A DNA stretch of 64,000 nucleotides, taken from positions 1,845,048 through 1,909,047 of the forward strand of contig SMSO01000031.1 in assembly GCA_004764695.1 (NCBI GenBank), in the 5' to 3' direction. The position numbers and the translations under genes were made by a program. Below are positions 37,764 to 48,694 of the stretch, in pieces. The notes under the pieces were generated by a model. It was not told where the DNA came from, made no database searches, and was given only the letters and a program-made list of their open reading frames with translations. Position 1 is the stretch's first letter. Every line of letters begins with the position of its first letter. This stretch comes from Schizochytrium sp. TIO01 (lineage: Eukaryota > Sar > Bigyra > Thraustochytrida > Thraustochytriidae).

Positions 37764-38604
37764 GTACTCAACACGCTCAAGGCAAATCTTCTTTCTGGGA
37801 AGATTCAACCCAAGATGCTCTTACGCGTCATTGGGCTTATTGTACTTGGGCGTGCAGTCGGTTTTGCGGTTGCTTACGTATTTGTGCACTGGATACCGTA
37901 GAGGAATTTGTTTCCTTTCCTCTCTCTTTCTTCGAAATCTCTCGCGGCACGGCAAATGATTCCGTTTGACATTGAGGTGTTCTTTGTTAACATGAGATAT
38001 TGCTTCTCTTCGAATAATAGGCACAATGACACGATCCATTTTTTATGCCTTGAACATTTTGAGGAACCACCAGCGAAAAGCTGCTGAGTATCTATCTACC
38101 AAGCAAAGAAAATTGCACTTTGCTTAGTCCTGGTGCAAACTATAGAGTTAAAATCTAGCCCTGATGACGGTCTACCCCAAAATTCTGATTGATGGAAAGG
38201 GGTCAACTACCCGAAGTGGGTTCAGTCAATATTCTTTCTTACTTTTAAGAAGACTAATAGCATATTTATATAGCCTACATCATGATTTTTTATTTTATAT
38301 CTAAAACAAGACCATCATGAACACTCGTTTCTCCCAAATGTTTTTAAAATGCAAGCTTCCTTTTTTTTCTTCATAGTTAAAACACAGAAAGATAGTTGCA
38401 AATTTAGACAAGAAGATTGTCAGGATTCATTCATAACTTAAGAGAAATATATACTCAAAAAGGAGCTCTGCTTCTACTGTCATACGAGAGAGGATAAGTT
38501 GGACTACATAAAGCGATTGAAGTTGGACTGTGCTTAAACTCTGCTCAAAGGCCACTGTAAGCATATACATGACCATAGATATCAGTGGCACTAGAGTTGT
38601 CCGA
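37764..38604. other. intergenic, convergent 3' ends
   Basis: About 840 bp between two stop codons. It begins with a hydrophobic 28-codon frame (37815-37901) that may belong to the preceding gene. The remainder is AT-rich with no recognisable feature. Confidence 0.45.
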
Positions 38605-40431
38605 TCATAGGCGGGCTGCCTGGCCTACGTACTCAACGCGGTAGTCCTGGGTGAGGTCAGGTGCTTGCGCAAGCATACGGTAATACGTCAAAGTGCTTTC
38701 TGGCCAAAGAGAAAAGGGCTTGCCCTCCTTGTTTAGATACCAAGAGCCACAGTCTTTGGTCCAAACACGCTTATCGAAACTCTTCCACACCCAGTCATAG
38801 TACTTGGCAAGGACATCCGGCTTGACTTCAACACGGTCAATACCCTGGTCAATGGCTTGCGAGAGCATGCGTGCGGTATACAGAGCCTGGGACTCAACCA
38901 TTGCGATAATGGAGTTGTGACCAAGACCTGTGTTTGGACCCAACAACATAAATGAGTTCGGACAATCTACAATCGAGGTACCAAGGTATGCTTCGACGGC
39001 CTTTTCGTTGATGTCTGAGCCAGTCAAACTAAACCCATTTGCGCCTGCGAGCTTTGCATTGCCAATGCAGCCAACTTTAAAGCCTGTCGCGTAGACAATC
39101 ACGTCAGCCTCGTGCTTGACACCACTTGCATCAACTACACCGTCAGCTTCCACGTGTCCAAGCCCATGTGCAACGAGCTCTACGTTATCTCGCATCAATG
39201 TAGGCAAATACTCATCAGTACGGCAAATGCGCTTGCAGCCGACATTAAATTTGGGTACGCACTTTTCAATGAGATCGGGGCGGCCTTTGAGGCACTTGAG
39301 CATCTCCCCACGAATTAAGTGCTGTGCCATTGTCTGGGCTGGGCCAGACCTATCGAAGACGCCAAGCAGAAAGTTTGCCTCCATCATCATGTAAATAGAT
39401 CCACGGTGGGCTAGCTCGGCTCCGGGGACATGCTCAAAAATCCATTTTTGCCAGTCAGAGTACTTCTCCGCAGGAAGGACAGCCATCGCGCGAGGGGAGA
39501 TCCAATTTGGAGTACGCTGCAGAATTGTGAGTTTTTTAGCTTGGCGAGCTAACTCTGGCGCTGCCTGGACTGCGCTGGCCGCAGACCCAATCATGACTAC
39601 GTTTTTGCCACGAAAGTCATAACCGTCACGCCACTCAGCAGTGTGGAACGAATCCCCCTGAAAATCTTCAATACCAGGTGCATTGGGGAAGTTTGGATAG
39701 TGAAGAGCGCCGATACAGTTAATCATGAAGCGTGGCGAGAGACTTGTGCCATCGTTAAAATTCATGTGCCAGCGGTGGTTCGCTTCGTCCCAAGTTGCTG
39801 ATTCGAGAGCTGTATTGAACCGGATGTGGCGACGCAGGTCATACTTTTCTACAACATGGAGCAAATACTCGTGAATTTCCTTTTGCGGTGCATATGGTTC
39901 TGACCAGTCCATTTTACGTTCAAAGCTAAACGAATACAAATGTGCTGGGACATCGCATGCTGCACCAAAGTATCGGTTCAGGAACCATGTTCCACCAATA
40001 TCGGACTCTTTCTCGACAATGGTGAACGGAATTCCTTTTTCTTTGAGTTTAATGCCCATGCAAATGCCAGAAATGCCACAGCCAATGATCACCACATCCT
40101 CCGGATCCAGTCTCAAAGCTCTGTTCAAAGCAACTTCGCTCCGAGCAGCACGATTCCACGCATTTTGTGCTGATGCCAGCGCTCCGACGCTCACAGCTGC
40201 TGCTGCGCCCAGCACCACCTTACTCTGCCTATCCATATTGCAAGAGTGTCCTTCCTGTCCTGTCTGCCGGCTCGTGTTTCTTCTTGCCCAGTTTTCAATC
40301 TTGCTGACAGTATCTTCTTCTTGCGTTACGCTCTTGCTGTTGTCAGCGCTCTCGGGAACCTGACAGCTTTCTTCAATTCGGTTTTGCCAGGCTTCTTCGC
40401 TATCTAGATCGTCATGAACTGTGCATTGCAT
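38605..40431 (-). CDS. Baeyer-Villiger-type flavin monooxygenase
   Basis: The product is 608 aa. The FAD motif is VVIIGCGISGICMGIKL (GCGISG at 117-122), followed by GGTWFLNRYFGAACDVP, the G-x-W-x3-R-Y-x-G-x2-C-D-x-P signature of Baeyer-Villiger enzymes, and FQGDSFHTAEW, the F-x-G-x3-H-T-x2-W fingerprint (its final Pro is Arg here). The second nucleotide motif is weakened to MIGSAASAVQ. Such enzymes use NADPH and O2 to turn ketones into esters or lactones, or oxidise heteroatoms; the substrate cannot be read from sequence. An N-terminal extension of about 110 residues includes a hydrophobic stretch (about 71-90, VVLGAAAAVSVGALASA) that may be a membrane anchor. The protein ends QAARL, a PTS1-like tripeptide, which conflicts with the N-terminal anchor unless it is a peroxisomal membrane protein. 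Confidence 0.88.
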   Translation of the reverse strand: MQCTVHDDLDSEEAWQNRIEESCQVPESADNSKSVTQEEDTVSKIENWARRNTSRQTGQEGHSCNMDRQSKVVLGAAAAVSVGALASAQNAWNRAARSEVALNRALRLDPEDVVIIGCGISGICMGIKLKEKGIPFTIVEKESDIGGTWFLNRYFGAACDVPAHLYSFSFERKMDWSEPYAPQKEIHEYLLHVVEKYDLRRHIRFNTALESATWDEANHRWHMNFNDGTSLSPRFMINCIGALHYPNFPNAPGIEDFQGDSFHTAEWRDGYDFRGKNVVMIGSAASAVQAAPELARQAKKLTILQRTPNWISPRAMAVLPAEKYSDWQKWIFEHVPGAELAHRGSIYMMMEANFLLGVFDRSGPAQTMAQHLIRGEMLKCLKGRPDLIEKCVPKFNVGCKRICRTDEYLPTLMRDNVELVAHGLGHVEADGVVDASGVKHEADVIVYATGFKVGCIGNAKLAGANGFSLTGSDINEKAVEAYLGTSIVDCPNSFMLLGPNTGLGHNSIIAMVESQALYTARMLSQAIDQGIDRVEVKPDVLAKYYDWVWKSFDKRVWTKDCGSWYLNKEGKPFSLWPESTLTYYRMLAQAPDLTQDYRVEYVGQAARL

Positions 40432-41584
40432 TTCCCTTCCCCTAATGTTCTCCCTTTATCTATAGAGTCCTCTTAAATGCCTATGGGTAGGAGGACTCTT
40501 TTGACTACTTATAATTTTCCTTCGTCTTTATTTTGATCTCTTGTCCCATAATTCTTCAATTTAAAGCCGGCTATAGCGTGAGCAGTGCTCAGTTCCCAAC
40601 CTCTATTCTACCCAGCGCTCTCTATATCTCCTTCTCATTTCCCGTTTCCATTTCTATCGCAATCCGTCGTCATCTATTGCAGCTTTCCGTCCTTTAAATG
40701 AAGAAAGGTACTAGTATATCTGTTAATAGTAGTAGGTAGGACTCGCTAGTTCCAGCACTTAATAGCTTTACCTGTTATCGCACATTTCGTTGCACAGCGA
40801 TACATTGCAACTCATGTTGCTAACAAATTGGAGCTCTTGTTCGCGCATCGTGACGACCATCGAGCCCGCATAACAAACCTCGGCAATGCTGATAACGTCC
40901 CAGGGGTTACATTGTTTAAACGATGCGCAATCTCGCGTGACCTGCGAGACCCTCCGCAAGAACCCTGTAGCGCATTCATCGCCTTCCGAACCCTAATTTT
41001 CTTAGGAGTTATCACTAGACGGGACTAGCAGCCGGACCGGTTCTTGAGCTGAGAACATTATGACTGCACGACACCCGTGTAAGCTTTAAGAATAGCAACT
41101 TGCCAGAGGCTGCTTCAGCTTAGGTTATAGCAGCTTGAAGAGTGGAGGATGCGCTAAACTTTGATGGCGGCAGCGAGCTGCTGTTTGTGGCTTGAATACT
41201 GTGCTTTTAGGAATAATGGTGAAGGACATCAAGAGCAACTGCTAGCTAGGAAGTTCACACGCCCAGACATAAATCCATTCATTTGCTTGCATGCAAGCAA
41301 ATCATTCGCACTTTTATCACCTAAAAACAAAATTGGTACGTTGCGAGGCAGAAAGTCTTAGACTCAGGTATAGGAGAGAGACAAAGGGTTTAGGGGAAAC
41401 CTTGTACCTATTTGAAAGTAGAAAGGGCTCCTGTGTATAGCGCATCGCTTCGACGCTACAGGGTCAGGACTGCATGTACCGTCCAATCTTGGTGCAGCAA
41501 GTGCGCACAGGGGCAGGTGTTGGCAGTAGGTAATAGTATTATTTGTTATGTTACGCTGCAAAATCATTCAGGTAGATGTACTAT
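40432..41584. other. intergenic between NDK-like gene and monooxygenase
   Basis: About 1.15 kb between two minus-strand genes. Only short frames (up to about 67 codons) without recognisable domains occur. It presumably includes the monooxygenase promoter. Confidence 0.45.
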
Positions 41585-43222
41585 TTAGCGAAACGCTGGA
41601 GACCAAGGGATTGCACCAAGCGATACAGCTTTGCTCTCCACATCTCGGAGGATGTGCACATTTTGTACCAGAGACGGATGATTCTTGTCCTCAAGAGTAC
41701 ATATCTCAAACGCATGACGATGGAGTAATTTAGAGGTAGCAAGGAAGGCGTCAATGTCATCGATTTGAGGAGCCCGCCGTAAAGAAAGCTCGCTGGCTTT
41801 GTGAACTGCAGCCTCATGCCGAACACGAGCTGCACGTTGCTTCTTGGATAGGGTTGTTGTCTTACGCACACTATTCGCGGCCATGAGTTTCCATCGCTCA
41901 ATTCTTGCAAAGCGGAAGTCAAACACAACAGACTGCATATCATGGAATGACATGGTTTGGTCAGCTGGATCCACTTTGACATTTTCGAACAAGGCAATAA
42001 CTTCCTCTCGGGTAATTTGCTTGTCACGACGAATCTGAGGGTCTACTTGCTTGATGACGTCAATTACCTCGTCGGGACTGAGTAATTGATCTTGGATATA
42101 TATAAAGAGCATGTCCGAGGTATTAATCTGCCCAATCATGGTGTTGATTTCGTGCTTGGAGACCACATGCTCACCTTTAAGACCCGACTCAAGCTTGCTC
42201 TCTGAATTTAGAGGGCCATACTCGCCAAATACAAGAAGTCGCCCAGTTGACCAAGGATGCTGTTGATCTGCAGGGAAGACGAAGTCTAAAAGATCCTCCA
42301 ATCGTACTCGACCTGATTTTGTACTTCGCATTTTTCGCTGGGAACTCTTTGCATTGGTTTTGTCGCCACACATACGAAAATCAAGCAATCCGCTATGCAA
42401 TGGCGGCGGGGCAAAGAAAACTTCTTGCATGAGCCCAACACACGCCGCACATCGGGCATAGACAAACTCAGGAGCTTTCGGAGGCTGGGTCTCTGATTTT
42501 TCTTCATCATCTTTGCTTTCATCCTCGTCGTCTGATACTTTCTTTTCCTCGTCATTGTGAGCACTAGATTCATCATTTTTTGAAGATGGGGGTACAAGAA
42601 GATCTGCTAGGGCTTCATCATCTTGGAAGGCTTGTACAAGGACCTGCGCGGCATCACTGCCAAGCAGACTAACAACAACAATCTCTGCACCGACATGGCC
42701 TCCAAAGATTCCTTTGGCTAGTGATTCTACTTTTGCATTGCGCTGAGCTTGAGCTCTTTCGAGCTTTTTCTGAAGAGCAAGTTCCTCTTCTCTTCGTGCA
42801 ACTTCAAGCATTTCTTCACGGTCTGCTTCCTTAGATTCTTTTGATGAAAAAGTAGACCGTGCAGTCCCAGGCTTGCTTTGGTTGGTCTTCTCGCTACGCG
42901 CTGACTTTGGTGGAGACTTGCTACCCTTACTCACGTTGCTTCGTGCAGAGTTCTTTGGCGATTCGTTTGGTACAACCTCATCTTGCTTCGCTTGTTTCTT
43001 TTCTGAAAGTTCAAGATCCGAAATCATGCGATCTGCAATTTGCAAAGCCTCTTCCCAGTCCAGGTCACGTTCGGCTCTTTGTTTTACAATGAGTCCATGC
43101 CTTTGCTCCAGACCTTTCAATATCTCTTCTTCATGTCCACGTGCCCTTTCGCTGCAAAAACATAATACTGTGCGCGACACACGCTCTTCTTCCTCGTCTG
43201 TTGCAGTCTTGGATTCCGCCAT
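41585..43222 (-). CDS. NDK-like domain protein with acidic linkers and EF-hand-like C-terminal part
   Basis: The product is 545 aa. Residues about 16-70 (RTVLCFCSERARGHEEEILK ... HGLIVKQR) resemble the first strand and helix of a nucleoside-diphosphate-kinase fold; after a Ser/Lys/Glu insert, GAEIVVVSLLGSDAAQVLVQ (about 180-205) resembles its later strand and helix. The catalytic H-G-S-D motif is not seen, so kinase activity is unlikely. A second acidic linker (about 215-245) follows. LEDLLDFVFPADQQHPWSTG is a conserved-looking block. About 370-440 (LLSPDEVIDVIKQV, DKQITREEVIALFENV) has EF-hand-like helices without a clear calcium loop. Ciliary proteins often carry degenerate NDK domains, so an axonemal role is possible, but this is only a guess. 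I do not recognise the family. It is divergent from the ankyrin gene. Confidence 0.75.
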   Translation of the reverse strand: MAESKTATDEEEERVSRTVLCFCSERARGHEEEILKGLEQRHGLIVKQRAERDLDWEEALQIADRMISDLELSEKKQAKQDEVVPNESPKNSARSNVSKGSKSPPKSARSEKTNQSKPGTARSTFSSKESKEADREEMLEVARREEELALQKKLERAQAQRNAKVESLAKGIFGGHVGAEIVVVSLLGSDAAQVLVQAFQDDEALADLLVPPSSKNDESSAHNDEEKKVSDDEDESKDDEEKSETQPPKAPEFVYARCAACVGLMQEVFFAPPPLHSGLLDFRMCGDKTNAKSSQRKMRSTKSGRVRLEDLLDFVFPADQQHPWSTGRLLVFGEYGPLNSESKLESGLKGEHVVSKHEINTMIGQINTSDMLFIYIQDQLLSPDEVIDVIKQVDPQIRRDKQITREEVIALFENVKVDPADQTMSFHDMQSVVFDFRFARIERWKLMAANSVRKTTTLSKKQRAARVRHEAAVHKASELSLRRAPQIDDIDAFLATSKLLHRHAFEICTLEDKNHPSLVQNVHILRDVESKAVSLGAIPWSPAFR

Positions 43223-44235
43223 CTCGTTGCACCTAATTTATCCCTCTCCAGGTTTACAAATCTGAAAAGGGCTCTGTTGAAACTAAGTCAGTCCTTTGTA
43301 CAATTTTTGCCTATCTCCTTGTGGCCCTGGAGCCTTCACACGCTTGCCTCGAAGCGCTTTGATCGATTCCGAGCCTCATTTCTTCGCCGCTCCAGGTTTC
43401 TCCGCGCCGTGCACACCGGGGGCGCGCGCACCCACGATCCGGAACAAACTCAGAACTAAATCAGAACTGACAAGGAGCTGTGTTCTGTTCTGCAGTATCT
43501 ACGACATAAAGAACGACATCGGTTTATTGTTTACGATTTATTATTCATTTCCCTTTTCTTTAAAGTTTCTTTTCACTTTTCGTTTCTTTCTGTTCATTTC
43601 TTGGGGGCGAACAAATTAAGAATAAGAACAACGGAGCAGGCAAACTGGCCTCGCTGGGACCTAGACCGCCACTGCGAGCTTCTACAATTGGCAGCGGCGC
43701 TCTTCTCTTGATTGGGGAAGACCTCTGCTACTACTGACCTTCTCTTGAGCTAGTACCATCCGCTCCAAGCCTCGTTGGAGCTCCTAGTGTTGGCATTGCT
43801 GCTTCTGCATCTGCTTCTTCTTCGTCGTCGTGGTCGTGGTCGTGGTCGTGGTCGTCGTGGTCGACGTCTTCGTCTTCTTTCCTTGCTGCTGATAACATTA
43901 TTTCACTTCATATTTTTCCGCAAGAACTCCTCAACTGGTTCTTGAACTTCTCCTGCACGTTGGATCTAGCGCAAGTTTGGTGCAAAATCTAAAGTTACCT
44001 GGTGACGTCAAAAGGTCTCCTTAGATCTTCTGTGTCTATATTTAAGCAGTGCATGCACACAGTCTCGCAGACATTCCGGAGCGACCAAAGTTGAACTCTT
44101 TTACGCCATTTTGATCGTTTGTCGTTCCAACTAATTGATCAGCGCTTTTTTAAAAGATCGAGCACAAGTTTGATAAGATATCTCTATCAGTCTTCTACTC
44201 TCTCAAGTGGTGGGCGCTGTTGAAGCCGGAGGAGG
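43223..44235. promoter_or_regulatory. divergent intergenic region, NDK-like / ankyrin gene
   Basis: About 1 kb between divergent starts. It contains a small GTGGTC-type repeat (43824-43862). No gene recognised; presumed promoters and 5' UTRs. Confidence 0.45.
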
Positions 44236-47200
44236 ATGCGCCGAGGTGACTGTGCAGGCAAACTATATGTGCGCATCCTCGGCGGGTATCTTAATGACAC
44301 AAATGAAGATCTGCGATCGATCGATTGCTGTGTGGAGCTTGAAGATCAAATGGTACCAGCAACTCTATCTGGCAGAAAGCTTACTGACACACAAGTACCT
44401 TGGCGTCAAGAACACCTTTATTTAAAATCTGAAGCCACACATGGACCAGACCGATGGTGGTTTGGGAGCTTGGCAAGCTCATGTGAAGCAGGCGCAACCT
44501 GTGCTGACCCATCAAGATGCTCAAAGTGTACACAGACTTTCTCGGTTCCCGCAACAAATGCGTCTTCGGAGGCACCTAAATCAAACACCAAGAGTAAGGG
44601 TGGGGCATTAGTGAAGGAAAATCTCCTGGTCCGTATTGTACGAAAAAACCAAGAGTTCTGGCGCACAGGACACAAGTCAGGTAGCGGCGAATCTCTACAA
44701 GGTCCTTCCGAACAAAGTGATGATAATCATATGCAAAACATTGATTTAGTATTCTGCGCACGAGAGTACGGACTAGATGTTAACGATTTTTTCGGGCGGC
44801 TACCAGTTACTTTCCGAATTTGGCAGGAGGGAACCAAGGTTCATGCAAACGAGCCTTATGGTGCGGGCGACCGTCTGTTATTGCGAAATAGAGACTCGAG
44901 CAAGGGAATCAAACTATCAACTCACAAGAGGAAGACCTCAGAAGACCTCTTGTCAACGAATTTGCTTCTAGGGTCTGGCTCTGCGCGGTTGGCTGGTGAT
45001 TCTCTCTCCATGGACTTATCACCAGCATCTTCCTCCCGGTCTTCGTCTCGCTCTACAAATACTTGTGAACGCCGTCTACAGGTAGTGCGATTGACCGGGG
45101 CAGATGGAGGTGTAGCAGGCTGTCTCCTTGTAGACATGCAGTTTGTGCCAATGCGTTCGAAAGACCAAGGTCCTGGGATTAAATTGCACCGTGTGATCGA
45201 AATGGGTCAAGTGAAGTTGGTCGAGATGATGCTTGGAGCTCTTCGCCGTAAAGCGCAAGCCCTGGCCTTAACTTGGCGGGACCCAGATTACGATAATATG
45301 AATACGTACGAGCTTGCAGCGCGCAGAGGCCAGACGCGTGTCTTGCAAACTCTTCTTGATAGTACGAACTCAAGTGCGTGGAATTCGTGGATTAATTCAA
45401 CCCCAAAGGCTGGCCTCACTGCCCTACATATGGCAGTCCTGGGCAACAGTGCAATGGCCGCGCAGTCGCTTTTGGACCATGCTCGTAAGCAAGAATTGAC
45501 TTCTAGCTTGTTTGACTCAGGTACCTTTGACTCTTTCTCAGAGACATTCGGCTTGGAAAGGCATCGTAATTTGACTTCAAATATCACCTCTCCAATGTTG
45601 AACGCCAAGGATGAGAATGGCCGAACCCCGTTTGCACTTGCCTGTACGCTCCAGCAACCTGAGGATCCGATGCTTGTAGTCCTGAGCTTGGCTCAACTTG
45701 GTGCTGATGTTGCAGCAGTAGATAACGAAGGAAACACGCCACTAATGTTGGCTATTCAGGCAGACCAAACGGATGTTGCCTGTGCCCTTCTAGACATGAC
45801 GGAGGAAGGTCCACCCGGTGTGACAATCAGTAGAGCATGCCCCAATATGGCTAACCTCCAGGGAATGCAGCCACTACACGTGGCAGCTGAGAAGGGCAAC
45901 CTTGTTGTCGTCAAGGCGTTGCTAGAGGCAGGCGCCCTGGCAGCCCGTCGTACGAGCACTGGATCAACGCCGTTACACTTTGCCGTGCGCAATGGCCATT
46001 TGGAGGTTGCTAAAGCCTTGATTGAGTGGCCTGCAATATATGCCCAACGTGAAGACGATCGATATGAGCAAGACCAACAGGAACGCCGAAGTCTTTTTAA
46101 TACACGCAGGTCTTCATCTGCAACAGATACCCAAGATTCCACCATTCAAGCTCAGATTGATGCCGATGCTTCGTTAGCAGCGGTAGTCGCTGCAATGGAA
46201 CAAAATAACTTTTCGCGTTTCCCAGGCTACTATGATGTGAATGGCTTCGAAAGTGGTGCCACTAGTGGTGCAAATACATTTGGTCAGAGTGCATATGCTC
46301 GTTTGATGCGGCAACGCCATGAACCTTTTTCTGTGTCTGATATGCCACCATCTCCAGATGACCCAAGGATGCATGCTCGCTTTGGAAGCGAGAACATGAC
46401 AGCCATTGCACAGGATGATTCAGGCAGCAGGTTTCAGACGTTACGGCGTGCCAAGAACCGTTTTTCTCAGTTGTTAGGTCGGATTCGTCAGCGCAAAGCA
46501 AAATACCCTGAGCAATCCGTGAGTGCTGATCCAAACAGCTTTGTCAATACGCAAGGGGTTACAAATTTGAATAATCTCCCAGATAATCTCCGTGAGGATC
46601 ATGTGAATCGTGCAGATGATCGCAATGCCTCTAACAGCCCTCACGTTTCGGAAATTCCGCGAGGTGCTTCAGATATTCCCTCTCCAGCTGTGGCAGGTAA
46701 TCTGATTGAGACTGTGCTGCTGGGCACAAACACCAATGATATCACATCAGATCAACACGACTCTGATGCTGACACTGTGATCGAGGTAGATGATGATAAT
46801 GCTGCTTCTGGAGATGAGGAAGATGGTGGCAATGGGGAGTTCCAACGCTATCGAAGCAATGCAAGGAATGGTCTTGGAATCTCCGCGGGGGAAGAGGAAG
46901 ATTCCAATAGTGTTACTGATATGAACGGCGAGGATTTGCTTTCTCCTGCCTTGGCACGTCCAGACACATTTGGAGGAGTTGCCAACATCAAAGAGGAAAG
47001 CGTCAGATTTATGGGAATCAGTCGACAAGAGGCGTTGGCTCATCGTGACCCTGGACTCGAAAGTGTTGAGTGGTCAACTTGGCTTACACCTCTTCAAATT
47101 GCAGAACAAGCAGGTCACAGTGATGTTTACAAATACCTCACTGAGCTGATTATGGATAGCCATGCACGTAATAATACTAGTACGGGTGCTTCGTCTCCGC

Positions 47201-47249
47201 CTGATGCTCTAAAGGAAGAGCCAAGCCCTGTACCAACGTTAGATCGAGA

Positions 47250-47280
<31 letters not shown>

Positions 47281-47670
47281 AGTGCCGATGAAGACTTTGA
47301 AAATGATGGTGGGAGTGAATTAGAAGAAAATAAGAATGAAGAGGTACAACAAGGGCACACTCTAGTAGATGGCAATAAAAGCAGGAACAGGTATGAAAGC
47401 ACTGGCATGGAGAACAACAAAACCGGCCTTTTAAGTCATAAAGAGGAAAGTGAGACTACTGTCACAGCCGACCAAGGTCCGAGCATTTCAATGAAAGCGG
47501 GGCCTGAACATAACTTAAAGGTAATCACAAAGAAGTTTGCAGCCAATGAAGCTGATAGTGATGATGGTTATCAATCAGATAATAGCTCTCTCGTGGCTGG
47601 TCCAATTGAGACAGAAATTGGCACCGATGAATACTATGATTATCCTTTCATTGATGCAGATGCTAGGTAA
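44236..47670 (+). CDS. ankyrin-repeat protein with N-terminal C2-like domain
   Basis: The product is 1144 aa. An upstream in-frame stop at 44221 fixes the start at 44236. Residues about 7-60 (GKLYVRILGGYLNDTN ... WRQEHLYL) look like the opening strands of a C2 domain, interrupted by a Cys-containing insert (CEAGATCADPSRCSKC, about 83-98); the last strand may be LLVDMQFVPM (about 300). Ankyrin repeats follow from about 353: NTYELAARRGQTRVLQTLLD, AGLTALHMAVLGNSAMAAQS, NGRTPFALACTLQQ, EGNTPLMLAIQADQTDVACA, GMQPLHVAAEKGNLVVVKAL and GSTPLHFAVRNGHLEVAKAL. One isolated repeat (TPLQIAEQAGHSDVYKYL) comes after a long disordered segment. The last about 170 residues are acidic and disordered with a poly-Asp run encoded by GAT repeats. 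Likely a membrane-recruited scaffold; partners are unknown. Confidence 0.85.
47249..47281. repeat. (GAT)n microsatellite, coding
   Basis: About 11 GAT/GAC triplets in frame encode poly-Asp in the ankyrin protein. Confidence 0.95.
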
Positions 47671-48135
47671 GCTTCAGTTATTACATCAGTTTGACTTTGA
47701 GACGACAACAACGAGACGTCTTTATTTCCCTCCAGAAACATGAAAACGGCACCAGCAACAGTGGCGGCAACAAGAGAAAAAAACAAAGATGAACGGGTAG
47801 CAGCGCATTGAAGTGGGCAAGTTGGAAAGAATATGGCATGCCATTCTGGTGCTCCTTCTTACACTCAGCTATTGTAGAGGCCCTTGTCGGCGCCTTTCTC
47901 TGATAATGTATACATACAAAAAAAATAACTATCAATTTCATGTAGTTTGTCTATCTCTACATTATATTCCTTCGGTTTAGTAGCTTTGCTTTGTCAACTG
48001 AGCTGAACCTCTCTACATATGTGTATAAATGTATATATATCTAAAATGTTTATTCACATGGGAGGACATGTTGAAATGATCAAGATGACACGCTTTCAGT
48101 CACCCTTCAACGGACGGCCGTCTCACAATGGGCTC
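47671..48135. other. intergenic, convergent 3' ends
   Basis: 465 bp between the ankyrin gene stop and the TRAPPC4 stop, AT-rich, with no other feature. Confidence 0.5.
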
Positions 48136-48694
48136 TTACCTTGTTCTGCTAACCAGGGCATCAAGGTGGATGTCGAATAAGTCACATTTGATTACTTGGT
48201 CGAGTTCGTAGAACGGGTTTTTGAGAACATAGTCCGCATAGAGTTCATAAACACTCCGCAGGAAGGTTTCAAGATCTTTGGCTCCAGGATCAGCAGTTAC
48301 GAAAAATTTAATACCGGTCAAAGTTTGAAAGCAGTGGAGGCAAAATGAATCTGCCTGCAGCACCTCAATACCGCTAGACCCAGGCACCGGCGAGATCTGT
48401 GCTGCAATTGCGTACAGCGAGTGGAAGGTTGAGGCAAGACGCAGCGTGTCGTTTCCGCCGAGTCTTGATGTGGCCGAAAACGACTGTTCATTTTTAATCA
48501 ATTTCCGCAAATAAACCTCAGGAAAGCGGTTTTGAGAACAGTAACAATATGTCATTGTGAGGACAGAAAGCAGAATAGCGTCAGGTAATTTGTTACAGGC
48601 AACAATAAAGCAAGACTGAAGATACACTTCATCAACCTACCTTGTGAAACACCAATCCTCCTGCCTTGTTGACAATAAAGAGGTTCAAAAGCAT
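48136..48694 (-). CDS. TRAPPC4: TRAPP complex subunit TRAPPC4 (Trs23/synbindin), two exons
   Basis: Exon 1 is 48641-48694, encoding MLLNLFIVNKAGGLVFHK, which matches the family start (FSVYVVNKAGGLIY in animals). Exon 2 is about 48136-48483, encoding GGNDTLRLASTFHSLYAIAA, GIEVLQADSFCLHCFQTLTG, KFFVTADPGA and YVLKNPFYELDQVIKCDLFD, all family hallmarks of this longin-like fold. With the acceptor CAG ending at 48484 the protein is 133 aa, and the spacing from exon 1 to NDTLR equals that of plant Trs23; an alternative acceptor upstream (GAG before VYLRKL) would add 12 residues. Like the plant form it lacks the PDZ-like insert of animals. TRAPPC4 is a core subunit of TRAPP, the exchange factor for Ypt1/Rab1 at the Golgi. 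Confidence 0.92.
48484..48640 (-). other. intron of the TRAPPC4 gene (about 157 nt)
   Basis: Donor GTAGGT at 48640 is exact. The acceptor is AACAG at 48484, or a TTCCTGAG 36 nt earlier in the transcript. It is phase 0. The donor shares GTAGGT with the proposed deformylase intron. Confidence 0.8.
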
